A DNA stretch of 5,202 bases from JBOHWJ01 sp050736615 (lineage in GTDB: Bacteria; Desulfobacterota; Binatia; Binatales; Binataceae), in the NCBI GenBank assembly GCA_050736615.1, contig JBOHWL010000187.1, positions 1-5,202 of the forward strand, written 5' to 3'. Numbering within the stretch: position 1 is the stretch's first letter; the number at the start of each line of letters is the position of its first letter. Position numbers and translations under genes: made by a program. Positions 1-5,019 of this stretch are shown here, piece after piece. The notes beneath the pieces were generated by a model. The model saw only the letters and a list, made by a program, of their open reading frames with translations. It had not been told where the DNA came from and did not search any database.

Positions 1-75
1 CGCGAGGCGCGCCCCCACCGGAGCCAGGAGGCGCCGAACGCGTCGGTGCGCCGCGTCACGCCGCTCGCTCCGTGA
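1..75 (+). CDS. possible C-terminal end of an upstream gene (partial)
   Basis: Reading from base 1 gives 24 codons and then TGA at 73-75, ending ...RRVTPLAP. Twenty-three of the 24 sense codons end in G or C, against 19 and 16 in the other two forward frames, which suggests that this frame is the coding one. Its stop overlaps a GTG at 72-74 in the arrangement GTGA, a common junction of coupled genes. The fragment is too short to identify. In E. coli lnt follows ybeX (corC), so a CorC-like protein is conceivable, but no visible residue proves it. Open reading over 24 codons means little by itself in GC-rich DNA. Confidence 0.3.
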   Translation, partial: REARPHRSQEAPNASVRRVTPLAP

Positions 76-107
76 CCCGGGTGGCGTTCGCGCCGCCCGC
101 GGCGGCG

Positions 108-626
108 ATGCTAACGCATTTCACGCGCGCCTCGGGCGATGGGGGCGGCGCGCTCGATAACCTCGTCGCTATCCTGCGCGCGGGCGTAATCAGGGGCGCG
201 GTGCGGATGGTGCGCGGCAAACAGGCGACGGTATGTCTGTGCGATGCGCCTTTGGGCGAACTTAACGAATTGCTGCGACGCTCCAATCGGCGCCGCTACG
301 AACCCTTCGGCATCGCGCTTGACAAGCGCTATGCTTTCGCGGCGGGTGCGCGCCCGGTTATTTATTTGCCATGGGCGGAAGCGGAGCAACTGCTCGATGA
401 CACGCAAATGTGGCGCGTGGTGCCGCTTGAACTTAGCAACGATTCACTGGTTGATTGGACCTTCGAACGCGAATGGCGTCATTTGGGCGATTTGACATTT
501 CCCGCACACCGGTCTGTCGCGTTGGTCGAAACCTGGCGCGACGCCGACGAGATTTACGATCGTTTCGATGGGAGCCCGCCGTGCCTGGGGGTACTGCCCC
601 TCAGGGACCTTTTCGGTCGTTCCTGA
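108..626 (+). CDS. AbiGi / DUF2971-like small protein
   Basis: This predicts 172 residues from ATG 108, or 184 from GTG 72. I prefer the ATG because the recognisable homology begins at once (MLTHFTRAS) and the 12 extra residues are Ala/Pro-rich. The GTG overlaps a possible upstream stop and cannot be excluded. Neither start has a clear Shine-Dalgarno. Visible elements are an N-terminal HFT motif (His4), a stretch like L..IL..G.I (residues about 18-28), VCLCDAPL (about 42-49), FGIALDK (about 67-73), PVIYLP (about 83-88) and FEREWR (119-124). This order recalls AbiGi (annotated as the antitoxin of the AbiG abortive-infection pair) and DUF2971 proteins, some of which look related to ADP-ribosyltransferase folds. 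There is no signal peptide or membrane segment, so it is probably cytoplasmic. No AbiGii partner is present; the next gene is lnt, overlapped by 46 bp. Family assignment is from memory of motifs and is moderate; function is unknown. Confidence 0.6.
   Translation: MLTHFTRASGDGGGALDNLVAILRAGVIRGAVRMVRGKQATVCLCDAPLGELNELLRRSNRRRYEPFGIALDKRYAFAAGARPVIYLPWAEAEQLLDDTQMWRVVPLELSNDSLVDWTFEREWRHLGDLTFPAHRSVALVETWRDADEIYDRFDGSPPCLGVLPLRDLFGRS
570..574 (+). promoter_or_regulatory. ribosome binding site that sets the lnt start
   Basis: GGGAG lies 6 bases before GTG 581, inside the end of the preceding gene. It supports GTG 581 over the upstream in-frame ATG at 455, which would add 42 mostly Arg-rich residues read out of frame through the neighbouring gene. 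Confidence 0.6.
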
Positions 627-2242
627 GCCTGTTTGCGAACCCGTCCGGCCGCGCGGCGCTGGCGGTTGCAAGCGGGCTCGCATTGGCGCTCGCCTTTCCC
701 AAATTCGACCTCAGCCTATTGGCCTGGGTGGCCTTTGTCCCGTTGTTGTACGTAGTAGAGGAGCGGCCGCTCAAAAGCGTTTTCGGCTACGGGTTTCTGC
801 AGGGTTTCGCCTGTTTCGTCGCCTCGCTCTATTGGATCGTTATCACGCTGCACAACTTCGCCGGCGTGCAAATGGCGTTGGCCGTTATCCCAATGCTGTT
901 ATTGGCGGCGGTGATGGCGTTGTATACGGCGGTCGCGTTGTGGGTTTCGATCTTCGTCTCGCGGCGGCTGCGCCTGCCTATTTTCGTTACTTTTCCAATC
1001 GCTTGGGTGGCGGTCGAATGGGTGCGCACATATTTCCCGATCGGGTTTCCATGGAACCTGCTCGGCTATGCCGCCTATCGCAGCCTTGACCTGATTCAAT
1101 TCGCCGAATTCACCGGCGTCTACGGCATCTCCGCGCTGATCATCTTCTTCAACGCGGTGATTTACGTGGTGCTGTTCACGCGCCATACGCGCCGCGCGCA
1201 GACCTGGAGCCTCGGCGTGCTGACCGCTCTGATGGCGGCGGCGATCATATTTGGCCGCTTTCGGATGGCCGAGCTTAAGCGGGCTCCCGCCGCCGGTTCG
1301 CTCAAAATCGCGATGGTGCAGGGGGATATTCCACAGTCAGTCAAATGGAATCCACAATTCCTGGTCAACAGCTTTAACGTTTACGCCAAGCAGAGCCAGA
1401 CGGCGGCCAAACAGGGGGCCAATCTGATCGTTTGGCCGGAAGCGGCGGCGGCGTTTCTTTTTCAGCCCACCGATCGTTATCCGGTGCAGTTCGCCAATGA
1501 CGGCGAGTACCGCGCACGTCTGCTTCAACTTGCCGCTAACGGTCATGTGCCGATCTTGTTCGGCGCTCCGGCCTTGGGTAGCGAGGACGGGGACCTTGGG
1601 TTTTACAATCGCGCGTACCTGGTTTCCGGCAAGGGTAAGGTCGAAGGCTGGTACGACAAGATCCGGCTCGTGCCGTTTGGCGAATACGTGCCGTTGCGCA
1701 GCGTCTTTGGCTATTTCGTCAATCGCGTGGTGAAGGGCTTCGGCGACATGTTTCCCGGTAACGTGCAGACCATCTTTCATGTCAAAGGAGCGCGGCTGGG
1801 GGTGCTGATTTGCTACGAGAGCATCTTCCCCAATCTGGCGCGCAAGGCGGTCAAGCGCGGCGCCGACATCCTGGTCAACATCACCAATGACGCCTGGTAT
1901 GGGGAAAGTTCGGCGCCTTATCAGTTGCTTGCGATGGCGGCGATGCGATCGGTCGAGACCAAAGTGCCCACCGTGCGCGTGGCCAACACCGGCATCAGCG
2001 CGGTGATCGAACCCGACGGCCAAATCACGGCGAGCACGCCGTTATTCAAGCGCGGCACCGAAATTGAACAGGTGTCGTGGCGGCCGGAGCGTACCGTTTA
2101 TACTCAAGTCGGCGACCTGTTTGCGGAAAGCTGTCTGGTGTTGGCCTGCGCGGCGTTGTTGGGAGCGTTCTTAGGTCCGCGCAGGCAAAAGCCGCTGGCC
2201 GCCCATGTCTCGCGCCTGCTCTCCGCCAACGGCACGCGTTAG
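581..2242 (+). CDS. lnt: apolipoprotein N-acyltransferase Lnt
   Basis: Inner-membrane enzyme that moves an acyl chain from a phospholipid to the N-terminal cysteine of apolipoproteins, the last step of lipoprotein maturation before outer-membrane sorting. The product is 553 residues, typical of or slightly above the family. About seven hydrophobic segments lie in the first 230 residues (for example near 25-41, 46-59, 66-93, 98-126, 132-152, 182-200 and 209-227). A carbon-nitrogen hydrolase (nitrilase-like) domain follows at about 241-490, and a last membrane segment at about 513-532. The catalytic triad is intact: Glu287 in VWPEA, Lys360 in YDKIRLVPFGEYVP and Cys411 in ICYES, matching E. coli Glu267, Lys335 and Cys387. 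Glu368 and Glu413 match further conserved glutamates. NITNDAWYG and VRVANTGIS are also family signatures. The start is GTG with GGGAG 6 bases upstream. The 46-bp overlap with the preceding gene implies one transcript and possibly coupled translation. Confidence 0.97.
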   Translation: MPGGTAPQGPFRSFLSLFANPSGRAALAVASGLALALAFPKFDLSLLAWVAFVPLLYVVEERPLKSVFGYGFLQGFACFVASLYWIVITLHNFAGVQMALAVIPMLLLAAVMALYTAVALWVSIFVSRRLRLPIFVTFPIAWVAVEWVRTYFPIGFPWNLLGYAAYRSLDLIQFAEFTGVYGISALIIFFNAVIYVVLFTRHTRRAQTWSLGVLTALMAAAIIFGRFRMAELKRAPAAGSLKIAMVQGDIPQSVKWNPQFLVNSFNVYAKQSQTAAKQGANLIVWPEAAAAFLFQPTDRYPVQFANDGEYRARLLQLAANGHVPILFGAPALGSEDGDLGFYNRAYLVSGKGKVEGWYDKIRLVPFGEYVPLRSVFGYFVNRVVKGFGDMFPGNVQTIFHVKGARLGVLICYESIFPNLARKAVKRGADILVNITNDAWYGESSAPYQLLAMAAMRSVETKVPTVRVANTGISAVIEPDGQITASTPLFKRGTEIEQVSWRPERTVYTQVGDLFAESCLVLACAALLGAFLGPRRQKPLAAHVSRLLSANGTR

Positions 2243-2277
2243 TGTGGCGTCCCGTAAATAACTTCCGCAAATACCGC

Positions 2278-2321
2278 TGTCATCCTGAGCCGGCGAGCAG
2301 CGCGAGCTGTGTCGAAGGATC
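2278..2321 (+). repeat. dispersed intergenic repeat, plus orientation
   Basis: The unit opens with TGTCATCCTGAGC (2278-2290) and closes with GTCGAAGGATC (2311-2321). These are the two ends of a dispersed non-coding repeat family I know from many GC-rich bacterial genomes, typically TGTCATCCTGAGC..., then GAAGGATC. The middle (2291-2310) is GC-rich and carries extra bases compared with the short version of the unit. GTCATCCTGAG at 2279-2289 has an exact 11-bp inverted copy at 2624-2634. Confidence 0.65.
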
Positions 2322-2322
2322 A

Positions 2323-2346
2323 CGCGCGGCATTCTTTCGCCGCGCG
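2323..2346 (+). repeat. perfect 8-bp stem hairpin after lnt
   Basis: CGCGCGGC (2323-2330) and GCCGCGCG (2339-2346) are exact reverse complements around the 8-base loop ATTCTTTC. It begins two bases after the first dispersed repeat, about 80 bp past the lnt stop. The stem is very stable, but the sequence after it (ATGTGCCGCG) lacks a T-run. It is thus more likely a 3'-end stabiliser, a Rho-linked end or part of the repeat than an intrinsic terminator. Confidence 0.6.
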
Positions 2347-2451
2347 ATGTGCCGCGATTTGTTGAAAGACAAGTAACATCACGGCCGCAATGGCCGCGAG
2401 TCTCCTTCGGCTTCGCTCGCAGACCCGCTGCGCACAGAGTCTGTGAATTTT

Positions 2452-2600
2452 TGTCATTCTGAACGGAGTCTGCCGCCAGCGTAGCCGCAGGCGAAGCGAG
2501 CAAACGAGTCCGCGAGGTGCGTTCAAAAATAAGTGAGAATCCCGAAAAAACAGAGGAAAAGCAGAAAGACCGGGGATTCCTCGCTGTGCTCGGAATGACA
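2452..2600. repeat. inverted-repeat element with TGTCATTC termini
   Basis: The element is bounded by TGTCATTC (2452-2459) and its exact reverse complement GAATGACA (2593-2600). Inside is a second inverted pair, GAATCCC (2537-2543) and GGGATTC (2573-2579), 29 bases apart around an A-rich stretch. The left part (2462-2520) is rich in GC palindromic fragments such as GCGAAGC (2491-2497), which pairs with GCTTCGC just outside the element at 2410-2416. GAGTCTG occurs at 2437-2443 and 2466-2472. The element reads as two head-to-head members of the same dispersed family. No transposase or long reading frame is present, so if mobile it needs help in trans. Confidence 0.6.
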
Positions 2601-2623
2601 GAAAAACAAAATCTTCACACACT

Positions 2624-2659
2624 CTCAGGATGACTGCCTGAGGCGGGGTGAAGGATTTA
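2624..2659 (-). repeat. dispersed intergenic repeat, minus orientation
   Basis: CTCAGGATGAC (2624-2634) is the exact reverse complement of the 11-bp core at 2279-2289. Just after it CCTGAGGCGGGGTGAAGGAT (2637-2656) looks like a degenerate plus-strand version of the same unit, with the typical GAAGGAT close. The copy is therefore composite or rearranged, and its right border is uncertain. Confidence 0.5.
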
Positions 2660-2664
2660 TGGGA

Positions 2665-2685
2665 CACCGCACTATTAGCGCGGTG
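2665..2685 (+). repeat. short inverted repeat upstream of prfB
   Basis: CACCGC (2665-2670) and GCGGTG (2680-2685) form a 6-bp stem with a 9-base AT-rich loop. It sits between the repeat cluster and the prfB leader, just before the weak promoter candidate. It could be an operator, the base of a transcript structure or chance. Confidence 0.3.
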
Positions 2686-2686
2686 G

Positions 2687-2715
2687 TTAATCCGGGGCGG
2701 CCAATCTGTCACAAT
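2687..2715 (+). promoter_or_regulatory. weak sigma70-like promoter candidate for prfB
   Basis: TTAATC (2687-2692) and CACAAT (2710-2715) are 17 bases apart. They match the consensus at only 3 and 4 of 6 positions. The placement, about 40 bp before the prfB start and after the repeat cluster, is reasonable, but the match is weak. Confidence 0.22.
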
Positions 2716-2741
2716 ACACTTCTCGGCTCACAAGCGGCCGC

Positions 2742-2747
2742 GAGGGA
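2742..2747 (+). promoter_or_regulatory. prfB ribosome binding site
   Basis: GAGGGA ends 10 bases before ATG 2758. An in-frame TAG at 2749-2751 closes the reading frame upstream, so ATG 2758 is the first possible ATG in the zero frame. Confidence 0.55.
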
Positions 2748-2757
2748 ATAGCGAACT

Positions 2758-3886
2758 ATGCTTAGCGAAATGCGCGAACAATTGAACGATTTTCAAACTC
2801 GTATCGATACGCTTGGGAGGCGTCTTTGACGTCTCCAAACTGACCGCCCGCCAAAAAGAACTTCTCGAACAGTCCGCCAAGCCCGATTTCTGGGAGCGTC
2901 CCGACGCGGCGCAGACCGTGCTCAAGGAACAGGATCGGATCAAGGCCCAGCTAAGCGGGTATGAACATCTGCGCAAATCTTTAGAAGAGGCGTCGCTCTT
3001 TCTGACCATCGCCGAGGAAGAGGGTGCCGACGAATCCGAAGCTGCAAGGGAAACGCAGAGTGCTTTAGAAGCGGCGCGCACCGAACTCCAACGCCTGGAA
3101 TTGCAGGTGATGCTCGGCGGCGAATACGACCGCCTCGGTGCCATCGTATCAATCCATCCGGGAGCTGGCGGCACGGAAGCGCAGGACTGGGCGGAAATGC
3201 TCTTGCGGCTCTATCTGAGATGGGCCGAGCGGCGCGGCTTCAGCACCGACGTCGCAGACCTTCAACCGGGTGACGGCGGCGGCATCAAAAGTGCCACCTT
3301 CACGGTCGATGGCGACTATGCGTACGGTTATTTGCACGCCGAAGCCGGCATCCATCGTCTGGTGCGGATCTCGCCGTTCGACGCCAACGCGCGCCGCCAT
3401 ACCTCGTTCGCGTCGATATTTGTCTTCCCGTCGATTGATGACAAAGTCGAGGTTGTGATCAACCCTGCCGATTTGCGGGTGGATACGTTTCGCGCAAGCG
3501 GCGCCGGCGGCCAGCACGTGAACAAGACCGACTCCGCCGTGCGGATGACGCACCTTCCGAGCGGAATTGTGGTGAGCTGTCAGAATGAACGCTCGCAGCA
3601 TAAGAACCGCGCGATGGCTTTAAAGATTCTGCGCGCCCGGCTCTTCGAGCTCGAAGAACGCAAAAAACGCGAACAGTTCGAGCAGTTCAGTAAGGAGAAA
3701 AAGGATATCGCGTGGGGTAGCCAGATTCGTTCCTATGTGCTGCATCCTTACCAAATGGTCAAGGACCATCGCACCGGGATTGAGATCGGCAACATCAACG
3801 CGGTGCTCGACGGCGCCATCGATCCGTTTATCGAGGCCTACCTGATGGGCGTGCGCAAGACCGGTGATCAAGCCACTCCCACCTGA
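2758..3886 (+). CDS. prfB: peptide chain release factor 2, made by programmed +1 frameshift
   Basis: RF2 recognises UGA and UAA in the ribosomal A site and triggers peptide release. The gene is in two frames: 23 codons from ATG 2758 to CTT 2824-2826, then in-frame TGA at 2827-2829. Skipping T2827 continues with GAC (2828) to TGA 3884-3886, giving 375 residues (E. coli RF2 has 365). The codon-reading SPF tripeptide lies at 205-207 and the catalytic GGQ at 250-252, the same numbers as in E. coli. Conserved blocks HPGAGGTEAQDW (133-144), SGAGGQHVNKTDSAVR and CQNERSQHKN are present. Residue 246 is Ala, as in most RF2s, not the Thr of E. coli K-12. The N-terminal part is helical and charged, and the RF-1 type domain spans about 230-340. 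An automatic call from TTG 2813 would miss the true N-terminus. No lysS follows; the next gene is a propeller protein with its own promoter. Confidence 0.97.
2815..2830 (+). promoter_or_regulatory. prfB autoregulatory +1 frameshift signal
   Basis: GGGAGG (2815-2820), a 3-base spacer CGT, slippery CTT (2824-2826), stop TGA (2827-2829) and then C. This matches the E. coli arrangement (AGGGGG, TAT, CTT TGA C), including the 3-base spacing of the internal Shine-Dalgarno. When RF2 is scarce the ribosome pauses at UGA and slips +1; when RF2 is plentiful synthesis stops at 23 residues. Confidence 0.95.
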
Positions 3887-3894
3887 TTTTTCTC

Positions 3895-3943
3895 GCCGGG
3901 CAAACCGGCCCGCGTGTTGATTCCGGCAGCTTGCCGCGGCCGG
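3895..3943 (+). terminator. weak GC-rich stem-loops after prfB
   Basis: GCCGG (3895-3899) pairs with CCGGC (3905-3909) over a 5-base loop, starting 8 bases after the prfB stop. A second set, CCGGC (3923-3927) with GCCGG (3939-3943), encloses a smaller CGGCA/TGCCG stem. Neither is followed by a real T-run (only GTTGTTC), so intrinsic termination is doubtful. Position between two apparently separate transcripts is the main support. Confidence 0.25.
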
Positions 3944-3958
3944 GTTGTTCACCGCCGC

Positions 3959-3988
3959 TTGTAAGTGTTGAGGAACCTCACTTATAAG
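3959..3988 (+). promoter_or_regulatory. sigma70-like promoter for the propeller gene
   Basis: -35 candidate TTGTAA (3959-3964, 4 of 6 consensus positions) and -10 candidate TATAAG (3983-3988, 5 of 6) with an 18-base spacer. Transcription would begin near 3995, leaving a leader of about 29 bases that contains the strong ribosome binding site. This suggests expression independent of prfB. Confidence 0.5.
3962..3984. promoter_or_regulatory. inverted repeat across the promoter, possible operator
   Basis: TAAGT (3962-3966) pairs with ACTTA (3980-3984), and GAG (3970-3972) with CTC (3977-3979), around GAAC with a 3-base bulge. The repeat fills the -35 to -10 interval. An adjoining 8-bp palindrome CTTATAAG (3981-3988) covers the -10. 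The placement suits a repressor site, but no regulator gene is nearby. Confidence 0.35.
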
Positions 3989-4009
3989 GGACTTGAAACG
4001 GCGATTTGC

Positions 4010-4018
4010 GAGGTGATC
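4010..4018 (+). promoter_or_regulatory. very strong ribosome binding site
   Basis: GAGGTGATC complements nine consecutive bases of the usual 16S rRNA 3' end (GATCACCTC) and ends 5 bases before ATG 4024. It decides for ATG 4024 over the in-frame TTG at 4006, which lies upstream of it. Confidence 0.8.
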
Positions 4019-4023
4019 AGGCC

Positions 4024-5019
4024 ATGACGCAAAATTTCACGATTTGCGTGGGAACGGTGGGCGCTGGCATGTGGCATAGCTCCGACGGCGGTGACCATTG
4101 GCGCCGCAGCAAAATGGAGGTGCCATTCCACGCCGAACCGGGTGAGATTCAAATCCGCAATCTGGCGGTCTCACCCCACAATCCCCATCATCTGCTGGCG
4201 GGTTCGGAAGCCGGGCTTTATCGCAGCGACGACAACGGCGCCAATTGGAGTTTGATCGATTCGCCGATGGACGGCATGCAAATCTGGTCGGTCGCATGGC
4301 ATCCGCGCGACCCCGACATACTATATGCCGGGACCAAGCCGCCGGCACTCTTCCGCTCGACCGATGGCGGCAAGCATTGGGAACAACTCTCGATCGCCAT
4401 CGCGGAAAAATGCCTGGCGGGCGCGCCAAAAGTGACCAATATCGTGTTTGATCCGCACGATGATCGCACGGTGTTTGCGGGGGTCGAGATTGACGGCGTG
4501 TTTCGGAGCCGCGACGGCGGCGACAATTGGACGCGGCTGCCGGCGCTCGGCGACAAGATGCTCAACCAGGATATTCACGGCTTGGCGGTCGCGGGCAAGG
4601 CAAAGTTGCTGGCGACCACGCCCGACGGCCTCTGGACGAGCCTCGATGAGGGCGATAGCTGGTCGCTGCACGGCTTTCCGCGCTTTTCCGAACGCGACAC
4701 GATTTCGTACTGCCGCGGTGTCGCGCTGCGGCCGGACGACCCGGACGTAATCTTCGTTGGCAATGGCGATTTCATTCCCGGCAAGCGTGGCGCGGTGCAG
4801 CAGTCGCGCGACGGCGGCAAGAGCTGGGCGGCGGCGGCTTTACCGGTTGAGCCCAACTCGGTGGTGTACTGGATCGCGACCCATCCCGCCAACCCGGACG
4901 TGGTGGTGGCCAACAGTCTCCACGGCTACGTGTACAGCAGTGTCGATGGTGGCCGGAGCTGGAACAAACTGCGGCGCGAGTTCGGTGAGATTCGGGCCAT
5001 CGCGTGGGTGCCGAACTAA
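4024..5019 (+). CDS. seven-repeat Asp-box (BNR) beta-propeller protein
   Basis: A 331-residue protein built almost wholly of Asp-box repeats, S-x-D-x-G-x-x-W: SSDGGDHW (19-26), SDDNGANW (68-75), STDGGKHW (112-119), SRDGGDNW (162-169), SLDEGDSW (206-213), SRDGGKSW (261-268) and SVDGGRSW (306-313). They are spaced 44-55 residues apart, and most blades begin with a strand like VxxxPxxPxxLxAG. The C-terminus (IRAIAWVPN) repeats the first strand of a blade, while the N-terminus starts at the second, so the last strand probably closes the ring with the first blade. This predicts a seven-bladed propeller of the sialidase / Vps10 / YCF48-like group. There is no signal peptide or membrane segment, so it is probably cytoplasmic, unlike many secreted relatives. 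No sialidase Arg triad or FRIP motif is evident, so I would not call it a sialidase; binding partner or activity is unknown. Confidence 0.85.
   Translation: MTQNFTICVGTVGAGMWHSSDGGDHWRRSKMEVPFHAEPGEIQIRNLAVSPHNPHHLLAGSEAGLYRSDDNGANWSLIDSPMDGMQIWSVAWHPRDPDILYAGTKPPALFRSTDGGKHWEQLSIAIAEKCLAGAPKVTNIVFDPHDDRTVFAGVEIDGVFRSRDGGDNWTRLPALGDKMLNQDIHGLAVAGKAKLLATTPDGLWTSLDEGDSWSLHGFPRFSERDTISYCRGVALRPDDPDVIFVGNGDFIPGKRGAVQQSRDGGKSWAAAALPVEPNSVVYWIATHPANPDVVVANSLHGYVYSSVDGGRSWNKLRREFGEIRAIAWVPN

Larger units (their letters stand above)
2243..2757. other. 515-bp repeat-filled spacer without a credible gene
   Basis: No open frame here resembles a protein. The longest, on the minus strand (2320-2712), contains FLSFRAQRGIP, a phrase that arises when these dispersed repeats are translated. 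The spacer starts with about 35 bp of plain sequence, then holds a TGTCATCCTGAGC repeat, a perfect 8-bp hairpin, a small GGCC stem (2382-2396), a roughly 150-bp inverted-repeat element, a further reversed repeat and finally the short leader of prfB. The repeats probably separate the lnt and prfB transcripts. No hairpin here is followed by a T-run, so I call no intrinsic terminator. Confidence 0.7.

Noticed and set aside
455..580. 42-residue N-terminal extension of Lnt from ATG 455
   Set aside because: The extension is Arg-rich, lies out of frame within the upstream gene, and GTG 581 has a good GGGAG at 6 bases and gives normal Lnt topology.
1337..2023. 228-residue minus-strand open frame opposite lnt
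   Set aside because: It is the antisense shadow of a well-conserved coding region, His/Arg/Asp-rich and without any recognisable motif.
2320..2712. 130-residue minus-strand open frame in the lnt-prfB spacer
   Set aside because: It is a translation of the dispersed repeats (contains FLSFRAQRGIP), has no ribosome binding site or protein-like composition, and its middle covers the inverted repeats.
2243..2757. CRISPR array or tRNA gene in the spacer
   Set aside because: The repeats are few, inverted and unevenly spaced, and no tRNA cloverleaf or TTCGA-type arm in the right setting was found.
2813..2827. TTG 2813 as the start of prfB
   Set aside because: The codon lies just before the frameshift signal. 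The ATG 2758 start plus frameshift restores the expected RF2 length and E. coli residue numbering.
2827..2829. Inactivating nonsense mutation or sequencing error in prfB
   Set aside because: The stop sits in the conserved CTT TGA C context with the internal Shine-Dalgarno 3 bases before it, the known regulatory frameshift.
3895..3943. Strong intrinsic terminator after prfB
   Set aside because: Stems are only 5 bp and no T-run follows on either strand, so it is kept only as a low-confidence entry.
4006..4023. TTG 4006 as the start of the propeller gene
   Set aside because: It would put the nine-base Shine-Dalgarno inside the coding sequence; ATG 4024 is correctly spaced from it.
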